Assembly: GCF_002918555.1 (NCBI RefSeq)
Contig: NZ_PQMB01000010.1
Span: 1 to 64,000, forward strand
Length of the DNA stretch: 64,000 nt
Origin: Citrobacter amalonaticus
GTDB lineage: Bacteria; Pseudomonadota; Gammaproteobacteria; Enterobacterales; Enterobacteriaceae
Reading direction: 5' to 3'
Below are positions 8,934 to 16,906 of this stretch, piece by piece. The notes under the pieces are model-generated. The model was given only the letters and a program-made list of their open reading frames with translations. It ran no database searches and was not told where the DNA came from. Within the stretch, counting starts at the first letter, position 1; the number at the start of each line of letters is the position of its first letter. A program made the position numbers and the translations under genes.

Positions 8934-10478
8934 ATGGCTGAATCTCAACCTCTGTCTACCGCCCCGGAAGGGGCGGAGTATCTGCGCGCGGTGCTCCGTG
9001 CGCCGGTATATGAAGCAGCGCAGGTTACGCCGCTGCAAAAAATGGAAAAAATATCTTCGCGCTTCGACAACGTTATTCTTGTGAAGCGTGAAGACCGTCA
9101 GCCGGTTCACAGCTTCAAGCTACGTGGTGCGTACGCCATGATGGCCGGGCTGACTGAAGAGCAGAGAGCGCATGGCGTTATCACCGCTTCGGCGGGCAAC
9201 CATGCGCAAGGCGTGGCGTTCTCCTCCGCACGTCTTGGCGTAAAGGCGCTGATCGTAATGCCTGTTGCGACGGCCGATATCAAGGTGGATGCAGTGCGTG
9301 GCTTTGGCGGAGAAGTGTTGCTGCACGGCGCGAACTTTGATGAAGCGAAAGCGAAAGCCATTGAACTGGCGCAACAGCAGGGCTTTACCTGGGTGCCGCC
9401 GTTCGACCATCCAATGGTGATTGCGGGTCAGGGCACGCTGGCGTTGGAGCTGCTCCAGCAGGATGCGCATCTCGACAGGGTTTTTGTTCCGGTTGGCGGC
9501 GGGGGTTTAGCGGCTGGCGTGGCGGTATTGATCAAACAACTGATGCCGCAAATCAAAGTCATTGCCGTTGAAGCGGAAGATTCGGCCTGCCTGAAAGCGG
9601 CGCTGGATGCGGGGCATCCGGTGGACTTACCGCGCGTCGGGCTGTTTGCCGAAGGGGTAGCGGTAAAACGCATCGGCGATGAAACCTTCCGTTTATGTCA
9701 GGAATATCTTGACGATATCATCACCGTCGACAGTGATGCGATTTGCGCGGCAATGAAAGACTTGTTCGAGGATGTGCGCGCAGTCGCGGAGCCTTCGGGA
9801 GCGCTGGCGCTGGCGGGGATGAAAAAATATATCGCCAAGCACAACATTCGCGGCGAACGGCTGGCGCACATTCTTTCTGGCGCTAACGTCAACTTCCACG
9901 GCCTGCGCTATGTGTCTGAACGCTGCGAGCTGGGTGAACAGCGCGAAGCGCTGCTGGCGGTCACCATCCCGGAAGAAAAGGGCAGCTTCCTGAAGTTTTG
10001 TCAGCTGCTGGGAGGCCGTTCGGTAACGGAATTTAACTACCGCTTTGCCGACGCGAAAGATGCCTGCATCTTTGTTGGCGTTCGTTTGAGCCGTGGGATG
10101 GAAGAGCGTAAAGAGATCCTTAGCCTGCTGCATAACGGCGGCTACAGCGTTGTCGATCTCTCTGATGATGAGATGGCAAAACTGCACGTGCGCTACATGG
10201 TGGGTGGGCGTCCGTCGAAACCCTTGCAGGAGCGTCTCTACAGCTTTGAGTTCCCTGAATCTCCCGGTGCACTGCTGAAGTTCCTGCACACGTTGGGTAC
10301 TCACTGGAATATCTCGTTATTCCACTATCGTAGCCATGGCACCGACTACGGTCGTGTACTGGCGGCATTTGAACTGGGCGAGCACGAACCTGATTTCGAA
10401 ACCCGGCTAAACGAACTGGGTTACGACTGTCATGATGAGAGCAGTAACCCGGCGTTTCGGTTCTTTCTCGCAGGTTAG
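8934..10478 (+). CDS. ilvA: Threonine deaminase, biosynthetic
   Basis: The 514-residue PLP enzyme that deaminates threonine to 2-oxobutyrate, committing carbon to isoleucine; isoleucine inhibits and valine activates it. The PLP lysine is K62 in HSFKLRGAYAMM, the phosphate-binding loop is GGGGLAAG (about 188-195), and two ACT-like regulatory domains fill residues 325-514. The second of two adjacent ATG codons is used, giving MAESQ and the E. coli length. It is the last gene of the ilvGMEDA operon. Confidence 0.97.
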   Translation: MAESQPLSTAPEGAEYLRAVLRAPVYEAAQVTPLQKMEKISSRFDNVILVKREDRQPVHSFKLRGAYAMMAGLTEEQRAHGVITASAGNHAQGVAFSSARLGVKALIVMPVATADIKVDAVRGFGGEVLLHGANFDEAKAKAIELAQQQGFTWVPPFDHPMVIAGQGTLALELLQQDAHLDRVFVPVGGGGLAAGVAVLIKQLMPQIKVIAVEAEDSACLKAALDAGHPVDLPRVGLFAEGVAVKRIGDETFRLCQEYLDDIITVDSDAICAAMKDLFEDVRAVAEPSGALALAGMKKYIAKHNIRGERLAHILSGANVNFHGLRYVSERCELGEQREALLAVTIPEEKGSFLKFCQLLGGRSVTEFNYRFADAKDACIFVGVRLSRGMEERKEILSLLHNGGYSVVDLSDDEMAKLHVRYMVGGRPSKPLQERLYSFEFPESPGALLKFLHTLGTHWNISLFHYRSHGTDYGRVLAAFELGEHEPDFETRLNELGYDCHDESSNPAFRFFLAG

Positions 10479-10485
10479 TGATTAT

Positions 10486-10517
10486 GATGACCGGAAGAAA
10501 GTGCCCTTCCGGTCATC
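10486..10517 (+). terminator. Strong hairpin after ilvA
   Basis: A perfect 12-bp stem (GATGACCGGAAG / CTTCCGGTCATC) with an 8-base loop starts seven bases after the ilvA stop. No T run follows, so it is either a weak or Rho-assisted terminator or a 3' end that protects the mRNA. Confidence 0.55.
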
Positions 10518-10593
10518 CGTCAGAATTGCATAGACAGCAGATCGGCAGGTGCGATAATGCGCTGAAAACCTCCTCAGTGAAAAGGGTAAGCAG

Positions 10594-11295
10594 ATGGCAG
10601 GACGCTTTCAGGGATTTGCACAAGAAGGGCTCAATTTTCTTCAACAAGTACGGATCGAAAACGATAAGACGTGGTTTGAAGAGCACCGTTTTATTTTTGA
10701 TCGCAGCGTCCTCACGCCGTTTCGTGCGCTGGTGGAGGATTTAGCGCCGACGATGCTGGAGATCGATCCGCAGCTGGAAACCCGATCAGCTATCGGCAAA
10801 ACCTTATCGCGCATTCACCGCGATACCCGCTTCTCGCACGATAAATCTCTTTACCGCAGCCGGATGTGGCTGACCTTTAAGCGTTCCGCGAAGAACTGGA
10901 CCGATGCACCCGCGTATTTTTTTGAAATCAGTCCGGATACATTGCGTTATGGACTGGGTTATTACCGTGCCAGTAAGCCGACGATGGATCTGTTTCGCCA
11001 CACGTTGAAACAGCGTCCGAAGCAGTTTCTGGACGTCGCCGGGAGTTGCCGTGCTCCGTTTGAGCTGGTGGGGGAGAGCTATAAGCGGCTGCTTGTGAAA
11101 GACCTTGAACCGACGATCTCAGACTGGTATCACCGTAAATCTTTTGCCGCGATGGCCACGGATAACGACATCGAAAAACTCTTCCACGCCGATCTGGTCA
11201 CGCTATTGGCCGACGGGTTCCGCCAGCTGGAGCCGCTGTACCAGTGGTTGATGACGGTAGAAACGATGAAGCAGATCGACCCGGCGGATTTATAA
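10594..11295 (+). CDS. DUF2461 family protein
   Basis: A 233-residue protein that I place in the DUF2461 (TIGR02453) family, whose function is not known. Visible family features are the N-terminal FLQQVRIENDKTWFEEHR, the basic segment IGKTLSRIHRDTRFSHDKSLYR (about residues 66-87), and the aromatic AYFFEISPDTLRYGLGYY (about 105-122). No signal peptide or membrane segment is present. It sits between ilvA and convergent ilvY, leaving only three bases to the ilvY stop codon. E. coli K-12 lacks a gene here. The ATG has GGGTAAG upstream. Its expression may come from read-through of the ilv operon. Confidence 0.82.
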   Translation: MAGRFQGFAQEGLNFLQQVRIENDKTWFEEHRFIFDRSVLTPFRALVEDLAPTMLEIDPQLETRSAIGKTLSRIHRDTRFSHDKSLYRSRMWLTFKRSAKNWTDAPAYFFEISPDTLRYGLGYYRASKPTMDLFRHTLKQRPKQFLDVAGSCRAPFELVGESYKRLLVKDLEPTISDWYHRKSFAAMATDNDIEKLFHADLVTLLADGFRQLEPLYQWLMTVETMKQIDPADL

Positions 11296-11298
11296 CGT

Positions 11299-12207
11299 TC
11301 ATTTCCCTTCTTCGATTTTCCTCTCCAGCACAATCTTCCAGAAGGCGTCAATCAGCGGCTCATGTAGCCGCTTTTTAGGCGCGCAGACGCCCAGTTCAAA
11401 CGGCGTTTTCTCGTCGCTACGCTCCAGAATCATTACGCGATTACGCACCGGTTCGGGGCTGTTTTCCAGCACCACTTCCGGTAACAGCGCCACACCACAG
11501 CCCAGCGCCACCATCGAGACCATCGCCTCGTGCCCCCCCACCGTCGCGTAAATCGACGGATTACTGATTTTGTGGCGACGGAACCACAGCTCAATGCGGC
11601 GACGGACCGGCCCCTGATCGGCCATGATAAACGGCACTGTTGCCCAGTCGGGTTTATCTACAGAAACCTGGTTGCGTACCGGGCAGGGGAGCGCCGGGGC
11701 GATCAGGACCACTGCCAGATTTTCCAGCATGGAAAATGCCACCGCGCCCGGCAATGTTTCCGGTTTCCCGGCGATCGCTAAATCGGCTTCTCCCGTCACC
11801 ACTTTTTCCATCGCATCAGCCGCATCGCCGGTGGTGAGTTTGATTTCTACGGATGGATGTTCGGCGCGGAAGCGGTCGAGAATCGGCGGCAGATGGCTGT
11901 ATGCGGCGGTTACCGAGCAGAAAATATGTAGCTCACCTGACAGGGATGGCCCTTGTTGATCGATGGTGTGGCGCAGTTGCTGATACTGCAACAAGGTTTG
12001 TTGTGCGAAAACGCGTAACTCTTCCCCCGCTTCGGTTAGCGTCACCGTACGGTTGTCGCGCACAAACAGCGGCTGCCCGAGGTCCTCCTCAAGGCGCTGG
12101 ATTTGACGCGAGAGCGTGGAGGGGCTGACGTGCATCGCTCGTGCACTACGGCCGAAATGGCGGCTTTCCGCCAGATGCAGGAAGGTTTTCAGATCGCGTA
12201 AATCCAC
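11299..12207 (-). CDS. ilvY: IlvY, LysR-type activator of ilvC
   Basis: A LysR-type regulator of 302 residues (E. coli 297), with the helix-turn-helix at residues 16-40 (FGRSARAMHVSPSTLSRQIQ) and the inducer-binding domain after residue 90. It activates divergent ilvC when bound by acetolactate or acetohydroxybutyrate and represses itself. The C-terminus is slightly longer than in E. coli and ends RKIEEGK. The stop codon lies three bases from the end of the convergent DUF2461 gene. Confidence 0.95.
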   Translation of the reverse strand: MDLRDLKTFLHLAESRHFGRSARAMHVSPSTLSRQIQRLEEDLGQPLFVRDNRTVTLTEAGEELRVFAQQTLLQYQQLRHTIDQQGPSLSGELHIFCSVTAAYSHLPPILDRFRAEHPSVEIKLTTGDAADAMEKVVTGEADLAIAGKPETLPGAVAFSMLENLAVVLIAPALPCPVRNQVSVDKPDWATVPFIMADQGPVRRRIELWFRRHKISNPSIYATVGGHEAMVSMVALGCGVALLPEVVLENSPEPVRNRVMILERSDEKTPFELGVCAPKKRLHEPLIDAFWKIVLERKIEEGK

Positions 12208-12230
12208 AGACAGGTCTCCTGTTTTCTACG

Positions 12231-12245
12231 TTGCATAAATTGCAA
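12231..12245. promoter_or_regulatory. Probable IlvY operator
   Basis: A perfect dyad TTGCA-TAAAT-TGCAA lies 24 bases upstream of ilvY and on the promoter side of divergent ilvC. LysR-type sites have T-N11-A symmetry and IlvY is known to bind tandem operators in this gap. A weaker related half-site sequence, CAATTTCCGCAATG, lies at about 12265-12278 and may be the second operator. Confidence 0.6.
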
Positions 12246-12334
12246 TGTGACGTTGTGAATATATCAATTTCCGCAATGAATTTCCTGTCATATAGTGGGT
12301 TCAATTTCGCAAAAGCGAACCGAACAATAAATTA

Positions 12335-12454
12335 CTCGTCGTCTTTCACATTGCAGGTGCGCTATCTGCGTCAACTCACTCCAGTCACTTACTTGAGTAA
12401 GCTCCTGGGGATTCGCAGACGTGACGCCTTACTAAAACGTGAAATCCATAGAGT
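12335..12454. repeat. ERIC repeat in the ilvC leader
   Basis: About 120 bases match ERIC, including ACTCCAGTCACTTACTTGAG and GTAAGCTCCTGGGGATTC, with inverted ends (CTTTCACATTGCAGG and a degenerate ACGTGAAATCCATAG). It lies between the IlvY operators and the ilvC ribosome site, so the ilvC mRNA leader should carry a long hairpin. Confidence 0.88.
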
Positions 12455-12487
12455 AATAAAACAACACAACACACGGAGTACACCATC

Positions 12488-13963
12488 ATGGCTAACTACT
12501 TTAATACACTGAACCTGCGCCAGCAGCTGGCACAGCTGGGCAAATGTCGCTTTATGGGCCGCGACGAATTCGCCGATGGCGCAAGCTACCTTCAGGGTAA
12601 AAAAGTGGTCATCGTCGGCTGTGGCGCGCAGGGTCTGAACCAGGGGCTGAACATGCGTGATTCCGGTCTGGATATTTCCTACGCGCTGCGTAAAGAAGCG
12701 ATTGCTGAGAAGCGCGCTTCCTGGCGTAAAGCGACCGAAAACGGCTTCAGGGTGGGTACCTACGAAGAGCTGATCCCGCAGGCTGACCTGGTGGTTAACC
12801 TGACTCCGGACAAACAGCACTCTGACGTTGTGCGTTCCGTTCAGCCGCTGATGAAAGATGGCGCGGCGCTGGGCTACTCTCACGGCTTCAACATCGTGGA
12901 AGTGGGCGAGCAGATCCGTAAAGACATCACCGTGGTGATGGTGGCGCCGAAGTGCCCGGGTACGGAAGTACGTGAAGAGTACAAACGTGGCTTTGGCGTG
13001 CCGACGCTGATTGCGGTTCACCCGGAAAACGATCCCAAAGGCGAAGGCATGGCGATTGCCAAAGCCTGGGCTGCGGCAACCGGTGGTCACCGTGCCGGTG
13101 TGCTGGAATCCTCCTTCGTGGCGGAAGTGAAGTCTGACCTGATGGGTGAGCAAACTATCCTTTGCGGTATGTTACAGGCTGGTTCTCTGCTGTGCTTCGA
13201 TAAGCTGGTAGAAGAAGGCACTGACCCGGCATACGCGGAAAAACTGATCCAGTTCGGTTGGGAAACCATCACCGAAGCGCTGAAGCAGGGCGGTATCACG
13301 CTGATGATGGATCGTCTGTCTAATCCGGCGAAACTGCGTGCTTACGCGCTGTCTGAACAGCTGAAAGAGATTATGGCGCCGCTGTTCCAGAAACATATGG
13401 ATGACATCATCTCCGGTGAATTCTCCTCCGGCATGATGGCTGACTGGGCGAATGACGATAAGAAACTGCTGACCTGGCGTGAAGAGACCGGTAAAACCGC
13501 GTTTGAAACCGCGCCGCAATATGAAGGCAAAATCGGTGAGCAAGAGTACTTTGATAAAGGTGTTCTGATGATCGCGATGGTGAAAGCGGGCGTTGAGCTG
13601 GCATTCGAAACCATGGTCGATTCCGGCATCATCGAAGAGTCTGCTTACTACGAATCACTGCATGAGCTGCCGCTGATCGCGAACACTATCGCCCGTAAGC
13701 GTCTGTACGAAATGAACGTGGTTATCTCCGATACCGCAGAATACGGTAACTACCTGTTCTCTTACGCGTGCGTACCGCTGCTGAAAGAGTTCATGACCAC
13801 TCTCCAGACCGGCGATCTGGGCAAAGCGATTGCCGAAGGTGCGGTAGATAACGCGCAGTTGCGCGATGTGAACGAAGCAATCCGCAGTCACGCTATCGAG
13901 CAGGTAGGTAAGAAACTGCGCGGTTATATGACGGATATGAAGCGTATTGCGGTAGCGGGTTAA
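12488..13963 (+). CDS. ilvC: Ketol-acid reductoisomerase (class II)
   Basis: The 491-residue long-form acetohydroxyacid isomeroreductase. It isomerises and reduces acetolactate and acetohydroxybutyrate with NADPH and Mg. The Rossmann fold carries [16 protein letters not shown] (about residues 38-53), and the two C-terminal knotted domains are both present, as expected for class II. The ribosome site is CGGAGTA. IlvY and its inducers control it, apart from the attenuated ilvGMEDA operon. Confidence 0.97.
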   Translation: MANYFNTLNLRQQLAQLGKCRFMGRDEFADGASYLQGKKVVIVGCGAQGLNQGLNMRDSGLDISYALRKEAIAEKRASWRKATENGFRVGTYEELIPQADLVVNLTPDKQHSDVVRSVQPLMKDGAALGYSHGFNIVEVGEQIRKDITVVMVAPKCPGTEVREEYKRGFGVPTLIAVHPENDPKGEGMAIAKAWAAATGGHRAGVLESSFVAEVKSDLMGEQTILCGMLQAGSLLCFDKLVEEGTDPAYAEKLIQFGWETITEALKQGGITLMMDRLSNPAKLRAYALSEQLKEIMAPLFQKHMDDIISGEFSSGMMADWANDDKKLLTWREETGKTAFETAPQYEGKIGEQEYFDKGVLMIAMVKAGVELAFETMVDSGIIEESAYYESLHELPLIANTIARKRLYEMNVVISDTAEYGNYLFSYACVPLLKEFMTTLQTGDLGKAIAEGAVDNAQLRDVNEAIRSHAIEQVGKKLRGYMTDMKRIAVAG

Positions 13964-14087
13964 TTTCCCGTCGTCTTTCAGCTTGCAGATGCGTTGTCTT
14001 CGTTCGTACAGCCCAGTCACAGAGTTTCTATGCTCCTGGGCTGTACTCGCTTGCCGCCTTCCTGCAAGCTGAAATCCATAGGGAAAT
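13963..14087. repeat. ERIC repeat after ilvC
   Basis: A 125-base ERIC-type element with ends ATTTCCC and GGGAAAT and long matching arms (CTTTCAGCTTGCAG and CTGCAAGCTGAAA). It begins at the ilvC stop codon. The central part is diverged (CAGCCCAGTCACAGAGTTTC). It could protect the 3' end of the ilvC mRNA. Confidence 0.9.
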
Positions 14088-14095
14088 TTATCGCG

Positions 14096-14126
14096 TAGGC
14101 CGGGTAAGGCGAATCTGCCACCCGGC
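14096..14126. repeat. REP element
   Basis: A single REP palindrome (GTAGGCCGGGTAAGGCG ... CCACCCGGC) lies between the ERIC repeat after ilvC and the ppiC stop. REP sequences serve as mRNA 3'-end stabilisers and gyrase or IHF sites in enterics. Confidence 0.85.
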
Positions 14127-14129
14127 TTT

Positions 14130-14447
<318 letters not shown>

Positions 14448-14496
14448 TTATCACTCCTCAGGGTGTCAGACATATACTCTTCGCCATCGCAGGACA

Positions 14497-14535
14497 GATG
14501 TCCCATCCGGTTTAGCGAACCGGGAGGTGGACATC
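14497..14535. promoter_or_regulatory. Nested inverted repeat upstream of the regulator gene
   Basis: Outer arms GATGTCC / GGACATC enclose inner arms CCGGTT / AACCGG around TAGCG. No T run follows, so it is not a simple terminator. It lies in the ppiC-regulator gap, 71 bases before the regulator ATG, and may be an operator or an RNA structure. Confidence 0.5.
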
Positions 14536-14566
14536 ATTTTTATCTGTCGTATTGCAGGAGGAGCGG

Positions 14567-14581
14567 GACAGGGGTCCTGTC
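14567..14581. promoter_or_regulatory. Inverted repeat GACAGG-N3-CCTGTC
   Basis: A perfect 6-bp dyad with a three-base centre lies 24 bases before the regulator start, close to where a promoter or operator is expected. It shares the GGAC/GTCC theme with the dyad at 14497-14535. Confidence 0.45.
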
Positions 14582-14605
14582 TTTGCGTCTGGGGGAAGAG
14601 ATAAC

Positions 14606-15307
14606 ATGAACACAATGAAAAAAGCAGATTTTTCAGGTGACTGGCTTACCGGGTTAACTCAGGTGGTACGCGATCCCGTGCTGTACGAGCTGCTCAAATA
14701 CTGCCCGCTGGAGGTTATGCAGAACTGGCGTTTTGAGGATATTCCGCGCGGTGGGCTCATTTGTCGTCAGGGTGAAATCTGCCGACAGTTTTCGCTGATC
14801 GTGTCTGGTGAGGTGGATGTCTTTTACGAGGCTGAAGATGGTCGTCGTTATCGACAGGCGCATTACTGTAAAGGCGACATGCTGGGCGAGCTGGAGATTT
14901 TTGCGTCACGACATTACATCTGCTCGGTAGTGGCAACAGGTAACGTGCAGTTGTTAAGTCTGTCGCAGGAATATTTTAATCGCTGGCTGGCGCTGGATAA
15001 CCATTTCAATCAGCGGATGCTGCGCTTTTTCAGTCAGCAGTATTATCAGCTGTCGAAAAAGGCCAGCAGCGACAATTTGTACTCGCTGCATCAGCGAGTG
15101 TGTCAGGTATTATGGCAACGATATCAACAACATGAATCGACCTCGATTTTGCTGGATAAGCAGAATCTCAGTCAGGAGTTTGCGGCGACGACACGGAGTA
15201 TTAACCGCATTTTGCACGATCTTAAATCGCTGAAAATTATTGATACCGACGGTGAGCGGATCGTTCTGATGTCTCCTGAAAAACTGAAACAGGAGGCGGA
15301 GATCTGA
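14606..15307 (+). CDS. Crp/Fnr-family regulator, YeiL-like
   Basis: A 233-residue regulator with a cyclic-nucleotide-binding-like domain (about residues 35-130, with the turn GELEIF at 94-99) and a C-terminal winged helix (about 160-225, LSQEFAATTRSINRILHDLK). The arginine-serine pair that binds cAMP phosphate in CRP is replaced by Ile-Cys (105-106), so cAMP is unlikely. Six cysteines (33, 53, 59, 88, 106, 166) leave a redox or metal ligand possible. The ATG after GGGGGAAGAG is chosen. It heads an apparent operon with a nucleoside phosphorylase and a PnuC paralogue. E. coli YeiL, of the same family, also neighbours nucleoside genes. Not present here in E. coli K-12. Confidence 0.8.
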   Translation: MNTMKKADFSGDWLTGLTQVVRDPVLYELLKYCPLEVMQNWRFEDIPRGGLICRQGEICRQFSLIVSGEVDVFYEAEDGRRYRQAHYCKGDMLGELEIFASRHYICSVVATGNVQLLSLSQEYFNRWLALDNHFNQRMLRFFSQQYYQLSKKASSDNLYSLHQRVCQVLWQRYQQHESTSILLDKQNLSQEFAATTRSINRILHDLKSLKIIDTDGERIVLMSPEKLKQEAEI

Positions 15308-15335
15308 GAACCCCGGCGTCCTGAGGAGACGGGAG

Positions 15336-16079
15336 ATGCAACCCCATATTCGATTAAGCAAAAGCATGACCAGCGCACAGTATGCGTTATTACCTGGCGA
15401 TCCAGAGCGGGTGGATCGGATAGCGCGTTTTCTGGATGACCCTGAAATGTTGGGACAAAATCGGGAGTTCCGCGCGGCGCGCGGCTGGTATCAGGGCGTT
15501 GAAATTCTTGTACTCTCGACGGGAATCGGCGGGCCCTCTACTGCCATCGCCATTGAGGAGTTACGCCAGATTGGCGTCAACACGCTGATCCGTATCGGTA
15601 GCTGCGGGGCATTGCAGGACGCGCTGGCGTTGGGCGAGGTAATTATTGCCAGCGGCGCGGTCGCGGATGATGGTACCAGTAAAACCTATGCGCCTGTCAG
15701 TTATCCGGCGTGCGCGGATCCCCTGCTTACGGCAATGCTGATGCAGCAGGCTAAGCAGATGAAGATTCCCGCCGTTTGCGGGCTGGTTCGCAGCCACGAC
15801 AGCTTTTACACCGATCATGAGGCTGAACTGGATGCCGAATGGTCCGGCCGCGGTATTCTGGGTGCGGATATGGAAACCGCCGCGTTGATGACTGTTGGTT
15901 CATTACGTGGACTTCGCACGGCATCGCTACTCAATGTGGTTGTCGCTCACAACGGTTGTCTGGGCAACAGCATCAACAATTATGTTCAGCAGGAAACGCT
16001 GTGTCAGCTGGGTGAAGAACGGCAGATTTCCCTGGCGCTACAGGCCATTTATTCCGATAGTCAGCAAGGAGAGCAATGA
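15336..16079 (+). CDS. Nucleoside phosphorylase, PNP/UDP family
   Basis: A 247-residue PNP_UDP_1 family enzyme, which splits a nucleoside with phosphate into base and ribose-1-phosphate. Family landmarks are LLPGDPERVDRIA (18-30), STGIGGPSTAIAIEEL (61-76, phosphate), IRIGSCGAL (85-93) and GADMETAAL (176-184, ribose). The segment in uridine phosphorylase that holds the uracil-binding Gln-Arg pair is shortened, so it is not a plain Udp; the base it accepts is unknown. It lies 28 bases after the regulator and overlaps the pnuC-like gene, arguing for one operon. The ribosome site is GAGGAGACGGGAG. Confidence 0.85.
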   Translation: MQPHIRLSKSMTSAQYALLPGDPERVDRIARFLDDPEMLGQNREFRAARGWYQGVEILVLSTGIGGPSTAIAIEELRQIGVNTLIRIGSCGALQDALALGEVIIASGAVADDGTSKTYAPVSYPACADPLLTAMLMQQAKQMKIPAVCGLVRSHDSFYTDHEAELDAEWSGRGILGADMETAALMTVGSLRGLRTASLLNVVVAHNGCLGNSINNYVQQETLCQLGEERQISLALQAIYSDSQQGEQ

Positions 16080-16807
16080 TGGACTTTTTCAGTATTAACA
16101 ATGTGATGGTCAATATTCCTCTCGGTGAAGGCGGGTATGCGCTGTCGTGGATTGAGGCTATTGGTACGATCTTTGGTTTATTGTGCATCTGGTGCGCCAG
16201 CCGGGAAAAAATCATCAATTACCTGTTTGGTCTGATTAACGTAACCCTGTTTGCCGCTATCTTTTTCCAGATTCAGCTGTACGCCAGCCTGCTGCTTCAG
16301 GTGTTCTTCTTTGCCGCGAATATCTATGGCTGGTATGCGTGGAGCCGCCAGAATGAGGCTCAAGAGGCGGCGCTGAAAGTGCGCTGGCTTTCCCGGCAGC
16401 AAACGCTGGTACTGGGTGGCGTGTGCATTGTCGCCATCCTGCTGATGACGCTGTTTATTGATCCGGTGTTCGCCATGCTGACTCGCGTTATGCTTGCGCT
16501 GCTGCAAACGGTGGGGGTTCAGGTGGCGATGCCTGAGTTACAACCGGATGCGTTCCCGTTCTGGGATTCCACCATGCTGGTGCTGTCGATTGCGGCGATG
16601 GTGTTGATGACGCGCAAATATGTGGAAAACTGGCTGCTGTGGGTGCTTATCGACGTTATTAGCGTCGTTATTTACGCGGTTCAGGGGGTCTACGCGATGT
16701 CGCTGGAGTATGTCCTGCTAACGGCGATTGCGGTGATGGGCTCTTACAGTTGGATCCTGAGCGCAAAACGTAACGGTTATACGCCGCTTGCCGCCAGCGC
16801 ACCCTGA
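16079..16807 (+). CDS. pnuC: PnuC-family nucleoside transporter, second copy
   Basis: A 242-residue membrane protein very like E. coli PnuC (239 residues), the facilitator for nicotinamide riboside. Matching stretches include FGLINVTLF, LYASLLLQVFFFAANIYGWY and YVENWLLWVL, and about seven membrane segments can be traced. The MDFFS start aligned with PnuC is used; an ATG three bases earlier is possible. The canonical pnuC of enterics sits next to nadA, so this should be a paralogue. Fused in one operon with a phosphorylase, it probably imports the substrate of that enzyme: nicotinamide riboside or another nucleoside. Confidence 0.88.
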   Translation: MDFFSINNVMVNIPLGEGGYALSWIEAIGTIFGLLCIWCASREKIINYLFGLINVTLFAAIFFQIQLYASLLLQVFFFAANIYGWYAWSRQNEAQEAALKVRWLSRQQTLVLGGVCIVAILLMTLFIDPVFAMLTRVMLALLQTVGVQVAMPELQPDAFPFWDSTMLVLSIAAMVLMTRKYVENWLLWVLIDVISVVIYAVQGVYAMSLEYVLLTAIAVMGSYSWILSAKRNGYTPLAASAP

Positions 16808-16906
16808 TTTATCTTTTCCTGGCTGCCTGAAGGGGCAGCCTGTTACTCCCTCGGCCTCGCTTTCTGCTACAATCCTTCCCCCGTTCGAAGATTGAGCAAT
16901 ATTCCC

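Noticed and set aside
9693-10304. A 203-codon reading frame on the minus strand within ilvA.
   Set aside because: It is the antisense of a highly conserved gene and looks like the usual shadow frame of GC-rich coding DNA.
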